From Bacillota bacterium (GTDB taxonomy: Bacteria; Bacillota; Clostridia; Oscillospirales; Acutalibacteraceae): DNA of 9,545 bases. A program made the translations under genes and the position numbers. Each line of letters starts with the position of its first letter. Position 1 is the first letter of the stretch. The notes below the pieces were generated by a model that saw only the letters and a program-made list of their open reading frames with translations, ran no database searches and was not told the origin of the DNA. Positions 1 to 7,572 of this stretch are shown here, one piece after another. The stretch is from contig JAQXHB010000096.1 in assembly GCA_029007015.1 (NCBI GenBank), positions 1 through 9,545 on the forward strand, in the 5' to 3' direction.

Positions 1-1212
1 TGAAATAATGTTAAGTGCTTCATCGCAAATGGCGACAAATCCGTTTTTACCGACATGGCGGTTTTTTGTAGCGTCTATAATATAAGAACTTATATCTTTT
101 TGAAAATGCTCGGGGTCATAGCCTATTTGGATAAAACCGCCATCTTTAAGGGCTACTCCGCCGTATTTTCTAAAAAAGCCTTCATTATATGATGTTTGTC
201 GGTATTCCTGAACAAACTCGGTTTCTCCTTCAAGCAAGACTTTAAATTCGGCAGATTGTTCGCCGCTTGACATATCGTAGCCGACATATTCATCCACTGA
301 AGATGCAACGATAACGAAATTTTCGTCAATTATGTTGACTTCGCTGACATCATATTTTTGAGCTATGGCAGTAAGGTCTGAATTTTCCGTATATTCGGCT
401 TTTACATTCTCTGCCAATTTAAGCAAGTTTTTATCCGAAGCATCGGTAATGTCTTTATGTATATCATTGAGTGTTAATGTGATAACCGAGTTGGTTTCAA
501 TCCGAGACATTCCCTGCTGTAATACAAAGGTAAACAGATTGGTGATAAAATAAGCCGTAACTATCAGGATAAGCAGCCATCTTTGAAAGGTCTGGGCAAT
601 ATGTTCGTTGTCTTTGATTTTTGCGATTTTTTCATGACTTAAAACCGTAACCGAAACAACACCGAGCCCTACTGCGGCACAGTTTCCGCAAATCATCGGA
701 AGTGTGCAGGTCTTGACAAATTGGAAGGCGGTAATTGTATCTCCCATATTTGTAATAAAAATGAGAAGCATATGTATGACTTCGCACACTACGGTGATAG
801 CAATACCGTAACCCCAGGTCGGCTTTTTGTTTTCAAACATAAACCGCCTAATCGCGGCTGCAAAAAATCCTGCAATAACGGTTGCCAGTGTACAGGCAAG
901 TCTTGTGTAGGTGCCTGCACCCCAAAGCACCGAGAACCAACGGTATGCGCCGCCTATAAGGCCTGAAATAATACCCGCAGGAGCGCCGAAAATTAAGCCT
1001 GCCGTAATGGGAGCCGCATCGCGTACATTGACTACAGTGCCGAGCATTTCGACGCCGTAACTTGAAGCGAATGCCGCCATAGCGCCAAACAGCACGCCGA
1101 TGATTGCCTGTTTTGCCATGTACGGCAGTTTTTTAAGCGTTGTGTGCTTATCCAGCAAATATACCGCAATCACAAGCAATGTATTGAGCAATATAGGTAT
1201 TATAATCCGCAA
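1..1212 (-). CDS. 5TMR_LYT-type membrane sensor protein, C-terminal part beyond the window (partial)
   Basis: An open frame runs without a stop from a TTG at 1212-1210 to the window edge (404 codons). The TTG is preceded by GGGGGA at 5-base spacing; in-frame upstream codons reach a stop at about 1246 and hold no better-placed start. Residues 1-195 are strongly hydrophobic, with about six helices. Residues 62-92 carry the pattern NVRDAAPITAGLIFG...SGLIGGAYRW, typical of the 5TM receptor domain of LytS-type proteins. Another helix lies at about 211-231. It is followed by an extracytoplasmic region (about 232-404) that resembles a Cache-type ligand-binding fold; the RHVGKNGFVAICDE segment at 385-398 is of that style. 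Family knowledge: such sensors end in a histidine kinase, GGDEF or SpoIIE/PP2C output domain, which here lies outside the window, so the output is unknown. It starts 13 bases after the preceding gene, so coupled translation is likely. Confidence 0.85.
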   Translation of the reverse strand, partial: MRIIIPILLNTLLVIAVYLLDKHTTLKKLPYMAKQAIIGVLFGAMAAFASSYGVEMLGTVVNVRDAAPITAGLIFGAPAGIISGLIGGAYRWFSVLWGAGTYTRLACTLATVIAGFFAAAIRRFMFENKKPTWGYGIAITVVCEVIHMLLIFITNMGDTITAFQFVKTCTLPMICGNCAAVGLGVVSVTVLSHEKIAKIKDNEHIAQTFQRWLLILIVTAYFITNLFTFVLQQGMSRIETNSVITLTLNDIHKDITDASDKNLLKLAENVKAEYTENSDLTAIAQKYDVSEVNIIDENFVIVASSVDEYVGYDMSSGEQSAEFKVLLEGETEFVQEYRQTSYNEGFFRKYGGVALKDGGFIQIGYDPEHFQKDISSYIIDATKNRHVGKNGFVAICDEALNIIS

Positions 1213-1217
1213 GTTTA

Positions 1218-1223
1218 TCCCCC
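1218..1223 (-). promoter_or_regulatory. Ribosome binding site deciding the TTG start of the membrane sensor
   Basis: GGGGGA on the minus strand lies 5 bases before the TTG at 1212-1210 and just after the stop of the preceding gene (1228-1226). No ATG or GTG in this frame lies between the upstream in-frame stop (about 1246) and this TTG, so TTG is the best-supported start. Confidence 0.6.
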
Positions 1224-1225
1224 GC

Positions 1226-2185
1226 TTACCAATTGATTCCGAACATCAATTTAATTAAATCCTCGAGAAAGCCTCCGATTATTCCGACAACCATCAAAAG
1301 TATCATGTATAGAAGCATACTCATTTTGCTTATATATTCTCTCGAAACATCGAAATAAAAGTTAAAATGACCGAGCATATCGGTGTCTCTGTTTTGGTTC
1401 CATTGATATGTAATAGCATCGTCACAGTTAAAACATTCGGGAACATAATCTTTGTATAGTTCCTTTTCTACACGGCGAATACGGTAGCAGCCCCCGTCGT
1501 TCATGCTGTAATCGTCACCGCTGGAAATTGTGATGACGGCTTTTTTCAGTTTTTGACGGTGAAAAGCACCGATACGGTTGATTTCGTCAGGCAAGAGTCT
1601 TGCCTCGTTGATGCGAATGGAATAGCCGTACTTTTCCGACACAACAGGAGTCGTAATTAAATCCCGCAGTCTTGTCAGCAGTCCTCCGACATTTATATGC
1701 GGCTTAAAGATCTCATTTAAAGACTTGTGCGGCATACGCCATAGAAAATAGGCTTCGTCGTTGGCAAGATATTCCTGCAATTTTTCAATATTGACAGTAA
1801 TAAGCGTTCCGCTTGACAACGGTTTTAGTTCATATTCTAAACAGGAAATGTGCACAAGGTCGATGGTGCGGCCGTTGTAAGCGATTTCCGAGGTGCATTC
1901 GTTCTTTTTGTAGTCAATAACACAAGCGGCACTAAAAGTCGCCCTTAATACCCCTTCGTCGTGGAATTTCAACGAAGTGTCGGTAATTTCGTCTTTTGTT
2001 ACTGAAAAAGGAACATAGACATTAAGCAAGGTAGACGATTTCACACCGCGAATACGCACCGCAAAGTCAACATAACTCTCACCCGTAGGTGTCAGCCAAT
2101 CGTTAATATAAACCGTGCTGTTGTCATCGCCGTTAACCCAAACCGCCCAGCCGTCATCTGCAAACCGTTTATTTTTAGAAGCCAT
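1226..2185 (-). CDS. Unrecognised 319-residue protein with a C-terminal membrane anchor
   Basis: I do not recognise a family. The ATG at 2185 has a strong SD (GGGAGGG, about 6 bases upstream). There is no N-terminal signal peptide. Residues 1-285 are soluble, with many short beta-type stretches, and contain five scattered cysteines, including a CFNC pair at 251-254. Residues about 287-306 (MSMLLYMILLMVVGIIGGF) form one convincing membrane helix. They leave a short tail of about 13 residues that ends in FGINW. The topology therefore looks tail-anchored, with the large domain probably in the cytoplasm. The gene lies 54 bases after the GH35 gene and 13 bases before the 5TMR-type sensor, so a role linked to that sensor is a reasonable guess but unproven. 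The codon use fits a real gene and resembles its neighbours. Confidence 0.85.
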   Translation of the reverse strand: MASKNKRFADDGWAVWVNGDDNSTVYINDWLTPTGESYVDFAVRIRGVKSSTLLNVYVPFSVTKDEITDTSLKFHDEGVLRATFSAACVIDYKKNECTSEIAYNGRTIDLVHISCLEYELKPLSSGTLITVNIEKLQEYLANDEAYFLWRMPHKSLNEIFKPHINVGGLLTRLRDLITTPVVSEKYGYSIRINEARLLPDEINRIGAFHRQKLKKAVITISSGDDYSMNDGGCYRIRRVEKELYKDYVPECFNCDDAITYQWNQNRDTDMLGHFNFYFDVSREYISKMSMLLYMILLMVVGIIGGFLEDLIKLMFGINW

Positions 2186-2202
2186 TGTTGCCCTCCCTGT
2201 CT

Positions 2203-2248
2203 TCAGCCAAGCACTAATGTTATTGATATTTTGAACAAATCAGCCAAG
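2203..2248 (-). repeat. 9-bp direct repeat flanking the end of the GH35 gene
   Basis: CTTGGCTGA (minus strand) occurs at 2248-2240, where its TGA is the GH35 stop codon, and again at 2211-2203, in the spacer before the next gene. The copies start 37 bases apart. This may be a small local duplication or chance; no function is evident. Confidence 0.5.
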
Positions 2249-3976
2249 TTCATGTTTATCGGTAAGTTCTGCCACCGGCTCACCCTTTAAGCCGTCAGAC
2301 TCAAATACGATAAACTCGTTTCTTCCGCTTTTAAGAAGAGACCTCGGTACATAGAGTGTTTTCTGCGGCCCTATTTCCCAATATCTGCCGATATTAAAGC
2401 CGTTGACGGTGACAAAACCTTTTTTGAAATTATCAAGTCTCAAAAATGTATCGCAAGGTTTATCAATTTCGATATAGCCTCTGTAAAAAGCAGAACTCTC
2501 CGCAAAATCACCGCCATGGAATTTGAGTTTATCAAGGTTGTCCATAGGCAGAGGATAAACCGTCCAATTAAAGTGGATTTTATTGTTTATAAGGCATCTG
2601 CCTGCAATTCCTTTTTTACGCATCATTTTGGAGCCGAAATTCGCTCTGCCCATATTCTCGCAAAGCACTGTGAGGACATCGCCTTTATGAGCGTTTATCG
2701 TGATTTTGAGAGAATCGTTAATGTAGACAATGCCCACAAGAATGTCATTTATATAAATCTGCGCCCTATCGCCTAATGATTCAAAACTCAAAACGGCATC
2801 GTTATAATCACGGTTTAAAACCGTTTGATAAGCGATATAACCGTAACCGGTGCCGTAATCTTCCATACATCTCGGCACATCGGAATGTATCGGAGAGGAA
2901 AGATTATCAAGATTTGCAAAAAAACCAGTCTTGTCGGTGAGAGTAAATTTGCCGTAGGCCTTCTTTTCTCTGTTTGCGGGAATCTCAGGCAAAGGAGCGC
3001 TGATATATTTCTCTATAATCTTGCGCACAGCAAGGTACTTGGGCGTAATATCGCCGCACTCTGTGAGCATCGCATCGTAGTCATAACTGGTGACATCGGG
3101 GGCAAATGTTTCATAGTGATTCGCACCCGATGTGAAGCCAAAGTTTGTACCGCCGATGAACATATACATGTTAAGACTGCCGATTTTTAACATATCATCG
3201 ACCACCTTAGCATAGTCCTCGGCCGAGGTGGTATGGTGCTTTTCATCGCCCCAAGCATCAAACCACCCATTCCACATTTCCATACACATCTTAGGTTTAT
3301 CGGGGTAGAGGGTGTTAAATGCTTTGAAGTTTTCTTCCACGCGGCTTCCGAAATTAAGTGTAGGCAAACATCCCTCGATGTTTCCGTCAAGCAAACTTTC
3401 CATGTTTGTACCGTCCGATGTAAATAACGGCACATCAATACCCTTATTTATGAAACTGTTTTTCAGGTATTTCAGGTATTCTTTATCGTCGCCGTAATAG
3501 CCGTATTCATTTTCACATTGCACCATAATAACAGGCCCGCCGTTTGTGCAAAGGAGAGGGCGAATTTCCTCGCAGATTCTGTCAAGATACCTGTCGAAGC
3601 ACTGTATGTACTCTTTGTTTGAACAGCGGATTTCCATATTCGGTTTGGTCTGTATCCACCATGGCAGTGCGCCGAACTCCCACTCTGCACAGATATATGG
3701 GCCCGGACGAACTATCACCATGAGACCCTCTTTGCCTGCGGTTTCGATAAATTCAGAGATATTGAGATTGCCTGAAAAATCAAAAACTCCCGGTTGTTTT
3801 TCGTGCATATTCCAAGCACAATAGGTTTCCACGCAGTTACAGCCGAGTGCCTTCATTTTCTTAAAAATATCGACCCAAGTATCGGGCATATTACGAAAAT
3901 AATGTACCGCTCCCGATATCAACTTTATGGGCTCTCCATCCTTTAAAAACTGATTTCCTTTAATTTCAAAAATCAT
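2240..3976 (-). CDS. Glycoside hydrolase family 35 beta-galactosidase, cytoplasmic
   Basis: This 578-residue enzyme should remove terminal beta-linked galactose from oligosaccharides by the retaining mechanism of GH35. The N-terminal TIM barrel (about 5-325) carries the family hallmarks: SGAVHYFR (21-28), GCNCVETYCAWNMHE (45-59), RPGPYICAEWEFGALPWW (90-107), the acid/base Glu157 in CENEYG (154-159), the nucleophile Glu233 in MCMEMWNGWFD (230-240) and GGTNFGFTSGA (275-285). Two beta-sandwich, galactose-binding-like domains follow. The last holds GFVTVNGFNIGRYW (520-533), seen in this family. The length matches short bacterial GH35 enzymes. There is no signal peptide, so it probably acts on imported sugars. 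GGAG lies 9 bases before the ATG. It follows the SulP gene by 50 bases without a terminator and is probably cotranscribed with it. Exact linkage preference cannot be read from the sequence. Confidence 0.96.
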   Translation of the reverse strand: MIFEIKGNQFLKDGEPIKLISGAVHYFRNMPDTWVDIFKKMKALGCNCVETYCAWNMHEKQPGVFDFSGNLNISEFIETAGKEGLMVIVRPGPYICAEWEFGALPWWIQTKPNMEIRCSNKEYIQCFDRYLDRICEEIRPLLCTNGGPVIMVQCENEYGYYGDDKEYLKYLKNSFINKGIDVPLFTSDGTNMESLLDGNIEGCLPTLNFGSRVEENFKAFNTLYPDKPKMCMEMWNGWFDAWGDEKHHTTSAEDYAKVVDDMLKIGSLNMYMFIGGTNFGFTSGANHYETFAPDVTSYDYDAMLTECGDITPKYLAVRKIIEKYISAPLPEIPANREKKAYGKFTLTDKTGFFANLDNLSSPIHSDVPRCMEDYGTGYGYIAYQTVLNRDYNDAVLSFESLGDRAQIYINDILVGIVYINDSLKITINAHKGDVLTVLCENMGRANFGSKMMRKKGIAGRCLINNKIHFNWTVYPLPMDNLDKLKFHGGDFAESSAFYRGYIEIDKPCDTFLRLDNFKKGFVTVNGFNIGRYWEIGPQKTLYVPRSLLKSGRNEFIVFESDGLKGEPVAELTDKHELG

Positions 3977-4026
3977 AAATCAATGCTCCGTTCCGTTATT
4001 CAATCGTCGATTTGTCACCGGCTTTT

Positions 4027-5676
4027 TTATTCTCCGCAGAGGCTTGTGGCATAGGCCAGCGCGTCATCAATATGTGCCTTGAAGTTCTCAGCACCGACCT
4101 TTTCATATAGACCGGCCTTTTGCATGCTTTGCATCGGCTGTTCGTTAACATGTGAGAATATGACTGTTATCCCCTTTGCGTGGCACTTGTCGCACAAATC
4201 TTCGAGTGCTTTCATGGCGGTGGCGTCAATGGCCGGCACACTGCGCATACGGATGATAAGGCACTTTGTGTATTCTTTGGTGGTGATGTTGGCGACTCGG
4301 TCGGTCATGCCAAAGAACATCGGCCCGCTGATTTCAAAAACGCGTACCGCGCGCGGAACATCGGCCAGTTTGTACGAGTCGTCCTCAGTTGGCTCATATT
4401 GCCAGCCTTTGATTTCGGTTTCATCGCTCATACGCTTCATGAACAAAATGCAAGCCAGAACGATGCCGACACCGATTGCCACAACAAGGTCAAATACAAC
4501 CGTTAGGATGAATGTCAAAAGCAGTACAAATATATCACTCTTTGGAGCCGTTTTAACAAGGCGAACAATCGGTCTCCACTGACTCATATTATATGCAACC
4601 GTAAAGAGAATCGCGGCAATTGTCGGCATGGGAATGAGCCCCGCGTAAGGCATCAGGAATACAAGTATCAGCAGCAGTACAATTGCGTGCACTAACCCCG
4701 CAATGGGAGTTTTGCCGCCGTTTTTGATGTTGGCGGCGGTACGGGCGATGGCGCCGGTGGCAGGAATACCGCCGAACAGCGCCGAGCCGACATTGCCAAT
4801 GCCCTGAGCAATCAGTTCCATATTGGAGCGGTGCTTGCTGTTGGTCATGCCGTCAGCCACTACACAGGAAAGAAGCGACTCAATAGCCGCCAAAATAGCA
4901 ATGGTAAAGGCGTCAGGCAAAATGCTCCTGATGAGCGTCATGTCCATTTTGGGAATATGTAGTGTCGGCAGTTTGTTACTCAACTGGCCGAATGTGGTTT
5001 CGATGGTCTGCACACCGGTACTTTCCGGCATGAGCATTACCATAACGGCGCCTACCACAACCGCAATGAGAGAGCCTGGAATGGTCTTGCTGATTTTAGG
5101 CCAAACAATGAGTATTATAAGGCTGACTGCACCCACAATCAGTGACCAAATATTTACAGTGGAAATATTTTCAAAAAAGGCGGCTATCTTTTCGGTCGTT
5201 TCAATAGGAGATGCCCCGTTTGCGTATGTTACACCGAAAAAATCCTTCAGTTGACCAATCAAAATGGTCACGGCGATACCTGCCGTGAAGCCGGTCGTGA
5301 TGGTGTATGGAATGAATTTAATCAAACTGCCGAACTTGAAAATGCCCATCAGCACAAGCAAAATGCCGGCAATGATTGTGGCCAGCATTAGCCCCTCCAT
5401 GCCGCTTGTGGCAACTACGCCGGCGACAATGGTTGCAAAGGCGGCTGTCGGGCCTGCAATCTGAACAGAACTGCCGCCGAAGATGGATATAAGCGCGCCT
5501 GCAATTATGGCGGTGTAAAGGCCCTCCTCCGGCCCAACGCCCGATGCAATTGCAAGGGCAATCGAGAGCGGCAAGGCGATTATGGCGACAATGATGCCGG
5601 CCACAATATCCTTGATTAACATTTTCGGATTGTAAGAGCGTAGGTCGGTTACCAGCATGGGAGTAAATTCTTTCAT
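4027..5676 (-). CDS. SulP-family anion permease with C-terminal STAS domain
   Basis: This 549-residue membrane transporter of the SulP (SLC26-like) family moves anions such as sulfate, bicarbonate or dicarboxylates; the substrate cannot be assigned from sequence. Residues 22-415 form the multi-helix transport domain. Conserved pieces are GSSVQIAGPTAAF (68-80), AAIESLLSCVVADGMT (263-278) and IAQGIGNVGSALFGGIPATG (289-308). Residues about 440-540 form the cytoplasmic STAS domain, with VPAIDATAMKAL (480-491) at the position where anti-sigma antagonists carry their phosphorylatable serine; here the residues are Ala-Thr. I chose the ATG at 5676 because AGGGG lies 7 bases upstream. The TTG at 5697, seven codons earlier, has no SD. 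A consensus promoter lies about 50 bases upstream. The GH35 gene follows after 50 bases. Confidence 0.95.
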   Translation of the reverse strand: MKEFTPMLVTDLRSYNPKMLIKDIVAGIIVAIIALPLSIALAIASGVGPEEGLYTAIIAGALISIFGGSSVQIAGPTAAFATIVAGVVATSGMEGLMLATIIAGILLVLMGIFKFGSLIKFIPYTITTGFTAGIAVTILIGQLKDFFGVTYANGASPIETTEKIAAFFENISTVNIWSLIVGAVSLIILIVWPKISKTIPGSLIAVVVGAVMVMLMPESTGVQTIETTFGQLSNKLPTLHIPKMDMTLIRSILPDAFTIAILAAIESLLSCVVADGMTNSKHRSNMELIAQGIGNVGSALFGGIPATGAIARTAANIKNGGKTPIAGLVHAIVLLLILVFLMPYAGLIPMPTIAAILFTVAYNMSQWRPIVRLVKTAPKSDIFVLLLTFILTVVFDLVVAIGVGIVLACILFMKRMSDETEIKGWQYEPTEDDSYKLADVPRAVRVFEISGPMFFGMTDRVANITTKEYTKCLIIRMRSVPAIDATAMKALEDLCDKCHAKGITVIFSHVNEQPMQSMQKAGLYEKVGAENFKAHIDDALAYATSLCGE

Positions 5677-5683
5677 TGAAAAG

Positions 5684-5688
5684 CCCCT
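5684..5688 (-). promoter_or_regulatory. Ribosome binding site fixing the SulP start at 5676
   Basis: AGGGG on the minus strand is spaced 7 bases from the ATG at 5676-5674. The longer in-frame alternative, TTG at 5697, is preceded only by an AT-rich stretch without SD-like bases. Confidence 0.75.
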
Positions 5689-5722
5689 GACATTCAAAAA
5701 TTTCTTATTAGTCCAGTTAATT

Positions 5723-5751
5723 ATTATAACAGATAAACCTCAACATGTAAA
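5723..5751 (-). promoter_or_regulatory. Sigma-A-type promoter for the SulP gene and probable operon
   Basis: The minus strand has TTTACA (-35, 5751-5746), a 17-base spacer and a perfect TATAAT (-10, 5728-5723). The predicted start of transcription near 5716 gives a leader of about 40 bases. The promoter begins just after the kinase terminator, so the SulP unit is transcribed independently of the kinase. Confidence 0.8.
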
Positions 5752-5752
5752 T

Positions 5753-5783
5753 AAAAAAGAACAGATATACTCATCTGTTCTTT
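5753..5783 (-). terminator. Intrinsic terminator of the sugar kinase gene
   Basis: The minus strand has a perfect 11-bp stem, AAAGAACAGAT (5783-5773) with ATCTGTTCTTT (5766-5756), and a 6-base loop. A run of T residues (5758-5753) overlaps and follows the right arm. It lies 16 bases after the kinase stop codon. The stem is AT-rich but long. On the plus strand the following T content is weaker and no plus-strand gene ends here. Confidence 0.8.
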
Positions 5784-5799
5784 CATCATTTTTCAAATT

Positions 5800-6678
5800 T
5801 TAATCGGCTAATAACACATTTGCATCGTATTCGGGAACGGCCTCTGTCTTGGAAACGACATACGCGCTTACCTTGCTGGCGGCATTGAGACAGGTGTCTA
5901 TGTCGCTGCCCGACATAAATTTATACAAAAATGCCGCCGAAAAACTGTCCCCCGCCCCAACGGTAGAGGCAACTTGCACCTTTTGTGCCGCGCAACTGAA
6001 AGTCTGATCATTGACGCAGTCATATGCAAGAGACCCTTTCTCTCCCATTGTTATAATGACCAACTTTATATTTGAAAATTGCTTTGCAATTACGCCGACC
6101 GTTTCATTGCAGTCGTATTCACGGCCGAATACAGTTTGCGAAAAAACGGGCAGTTCCTCGTCGCTTATTTTGATAACAGTCGCGTTTTCCAAACAAAGCA
6201 TCATACTTTCGCGGCTTATAAAGGGCTTTCGCAGATTGACATCGGCAAAAACCTCTTTGAATTTGTGGCTATGTATCAAACCGAGAAGTTGGTTTCTGTT
6301 GTGCTCATTTCTAAGCGCCAGCGTGCCGAAATACAGCGCGTCAAAGCCGCCATCGACGGCTGAACAGTCGATATAATCGTATGCCGACTCGCGAACAATC
6401 TCGTAGGACGGAACACCTTGCTCATTAAGAGTTACAAGGCATTTTCCGGTCTCTTTGTCGCTCAAAAGCGACACATAGCGGTCGTTTACACGCCACGCCG
6501 ACAGTTTGTCCAGCGCGTCTCTGCCCAACTCATCGTCGCCCAGAGCCGAGAGCATATATACCTCGCCCTCCCCGCCCTGCTTGGCAAAGTGCGCCGCAAA
6601 GTTGAGCGGGGCGCCGCCGAGGTACTTTTGGTCGGGATAAACATCCCACAAAATTTCTCCGAATGATAGTAATTTCAT
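5800..6678 (-). CDS. PfkB-family sugar kinase, fructokinase-like
   Basis: This 292-residue ribokinase/PfkB-family kinase transfers phosphate from ATP to a sugar in the cytoplasm. LGGAPLNFAAHFAK (20-33) is the N-terminal sugar-contacting motif, with its Gly-Gly pair. FADVNLRKPF (144-153) is typical of fructokinases. KISDEEL (170-176) and IITMGEKGS (208-216) are conserved core segments. VASTVGAGDSFSAAFLYKF (236-254) is the PfkB signature 2, with the anion-hole GAGD (241-244) and catalytic Asp244. The length is normal. Fructose is the likeliest substrate, but related kinases act on ketogluconate, ribose or nucleosides. The ATG at 6678 has AAGGAA about 8 bases upstream. It is a single-gene unit, with its own promoter at 6741-6769 and a terminator at 5753-5783. 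Confidence 0.94.
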   Translation of the reverse strand: MKLLSFGEILWDVYPDQKYLGGAPLNFAAHFAKQGGEGEVYMLSALGDDELGRDALDKLSAWRVNDRYVSLLSDKETGKCLVTLNEQGVPSYEIVRESAYDYIDCSAVDGGFDALYFGTLALRNEHNRNQLLGLIHSHKFKEVFADVNLRKPFISRESMMLCLENATVIKISDEELPVFSQTVFGREYDCNETVGVIAKQFSNIKLVIITMGEKGSLAYDCVNDQTFSCAAQKVQVASTVGAGDSFSAAFLYKFMSGSDIDTCLNAASKVSAYVVSKTEAVPEYDANVLLAD

Positions 6679-6713
6679 ATTGTTCTTCCTTGTATCTGCA
6701 AATATTATAAAAT

Positions 6714-6721
6714 CGGCGCCG
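6714..6721. promoter_or_regulatory. Palindrome in the kinase 5' leader, possible operator
   Basis: The perfect 8-base palindrome CGGCGCCG stands out as a GC island in an AT-rich leader. It lies about 13-20 bases after the predicted start of transcription, a place where a repressor would block the kinase gene. It could instead be part of a small leader hairpin. No binding protein can be named. Confidence 0.3.
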
Positions 6722-6740
6722 CTGCGCTCGACTTTCCTTA

Positions 6741-6769
6741 ATTTTACAGCGTAAATGAGCGTGTGTCAA
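6741..6769 (-). promoter_or_regulatory. Sigma-A promoter of the sugar kinase gene
   Basis: The minus strand has a perfect TTGACA (-35, 6769-6764), a 17-base spacer and TAAAAT (-10, 6746-6741). It lies in the spacer between the regulator gene and the kinase and gives a leader of about 55 bases. A second TATAAT at 6709-6704 lacks a good -35 and is less likely. Confidence 0.82.
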
Positions 6770-6796
6770 GTGTTTTGAGTTATAAGGTCTATATTA

Positions 6797-7399
6797 TTAA
6801 GGTTTATCAATTATGCTCATTAAAGGCAGAGAATTTTGTTTGTTCTTTGCGCACAGTTTGCCTTCGTTTATGGCGCATTTGAGGTAATCTATATTGGGCA
6901 TTACAGCGTCTTTGCACACCAATTGCCCCGTCTGTTCCTCAATTTCAAAATTCTCCGCAATTATGCGTGCCGCTGATACTCTTGACTGCATTGTTGTGTG
7001 ACAGTGCGCCGTCACCATCTGCAGCAGAGCATGCCATGTACTGCCGTGGTCGCCCGTAATGAGATATAGCAACTGCTTCTTTTCAAGCGAAGTACACTGC
7101 TTAATCAGTTCGATGAGCACCTGTTCGGTTTTGTCGTCATCGGCGTCATCGTCAAATGCGTCGGGATACATAAATTCCATAAAATAGTGGAGAGGATTTA
7201 TATTCAGAACGCGGAACCACTCTATTCCCTGAAGCAGATTGGGCGAGGATATGCCGCGCTCCCAATTTTGTATAGTCCGCTTGGAAACGCCAATACTCAG
7301 ACCCATGTATTCCTGTGAGCGACCCGATTCTGCCCGCGATTTCCACCAGATTTTTGAGAATCTTTCTGCTCGTACAGACCGTTCTTCATAATACTGCAT
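6797..7399 (-). CDS. XRE-family helix-turn-helix transcriptional regulator
   Basis: This is a 200-residue DNA-binding protein. Residues about 14-70 form an XRE/Cro-type helix-turn-helix: the turn and recognition helix are in GRSQEYMGLSIGVSKRTIQN (26-45), followed by WERGISSPN (46-54). An acidic linker (DAFDDDADDDK, 80-90) leads to a C-terminal region (about 91-185) with a GDHGSTWHALLQMVTAHCH segment (117-135). That segment recalls uncharacterised clostridial regulators of this size; I cannot name its ligand. The ATG at 7399 has GGAG 9 bases upstream. It is divergent from the 97-residue gene on the plus strand, and the kinase lies 118 bases downstream with its own promoter. Its targets may be itself, the divergent small gene or the kinase; this is inference. 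No clear promoter lies immediately upstream. Confidence 0.9.
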   Translation of the reverse strand: MQYYEERSVRAERFSKIWWKSRAESGRSQEYMGLSIGVSKRTIQNWERGISSPNLLQGIEWFRVLNINPLHYFMEFMYPDAFDDDADDDKTEQVLIELIKQCTSLEKKQLLYLITGDHGSTWHALLQMVTAHCHTTMQSRVSAARIIAENFEIEEQTGQLVCKDAVMPNIDYLKCAINEGKLCAKNKQNSLPLMSIIDKP

Positions 7400-7426
7400 T
7401 CATCACAACTCCAAACTGAACGATGA

Positions 7427-7440
7427 CGAAAAAATTTTCG
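7427..7440. promoter_or_regulatory. Inverted repeat upstream of the XRE gene, possible operator
   Basis: CGAAAA, two bases, then TTTTCG form a 14-base symmetric site about 28 bases before the regulator start and within the divergent spacer. Its size and place suit autoregulation by a Cro-like protein. AT-rich symmetry can also arise by chance. Confidence 0.35.
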
Positions 7441-7508
7441 CATACTCATTAAAATTATGTGTAAAAAATTATTCACCATATTCTTTCAAAACAGTGTACT
7501 TAAAGCAA

Positions 7509-7537
7509 CTGACAAAAAACGAAAAATAAGTTATAGT
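7509..7537 (+). promoter_or_regulatory. Sigma-A-type promoter of the 97-residue gene
   Basis: CTGACA (-35, 7509-7514), a 17-base spacer and TATAGT (-10, 7532-7537) match the consensus at five of six bases each. The predicted start near 7544 gives a leader of about 29 bases before the GTG start. Confidence 0.78.
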
Positions 7538-7572
7538 CTATTCATTGTTTATTTTTTGAGGGGAGAAAAACC

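Noticed and set aside
721..966. Plus-strand frame of 81 codons with many cysteines
   Set aside because: It lies wholly opposite the 5TMR-type sensor frame, has no SD or promoter, and its cysteines are a by-product of the membrane-protein codons on the other strand.
4079..5464. Several long plus-strand frames opposite the SulP gene
   Set aside because: They are antisense frames of a GC-richer membrane gene, without ribosome sites; the SulP frame accounts for the whole region.
5677..5697. Longer SulP start at TTG 5697
   Set aside because: No SD precedes it, whereas ATG 5676 has AGGGG at 7-base spacing; the seven extra codons would contain that SD.
6704..6732. TATAAT at 6709-6704 as the main kinase promoter
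   Set aside because: The -35 position reads GTCGAG or similar, far from consensus, and a near-perfect promoter lies 37 bases further upstream.
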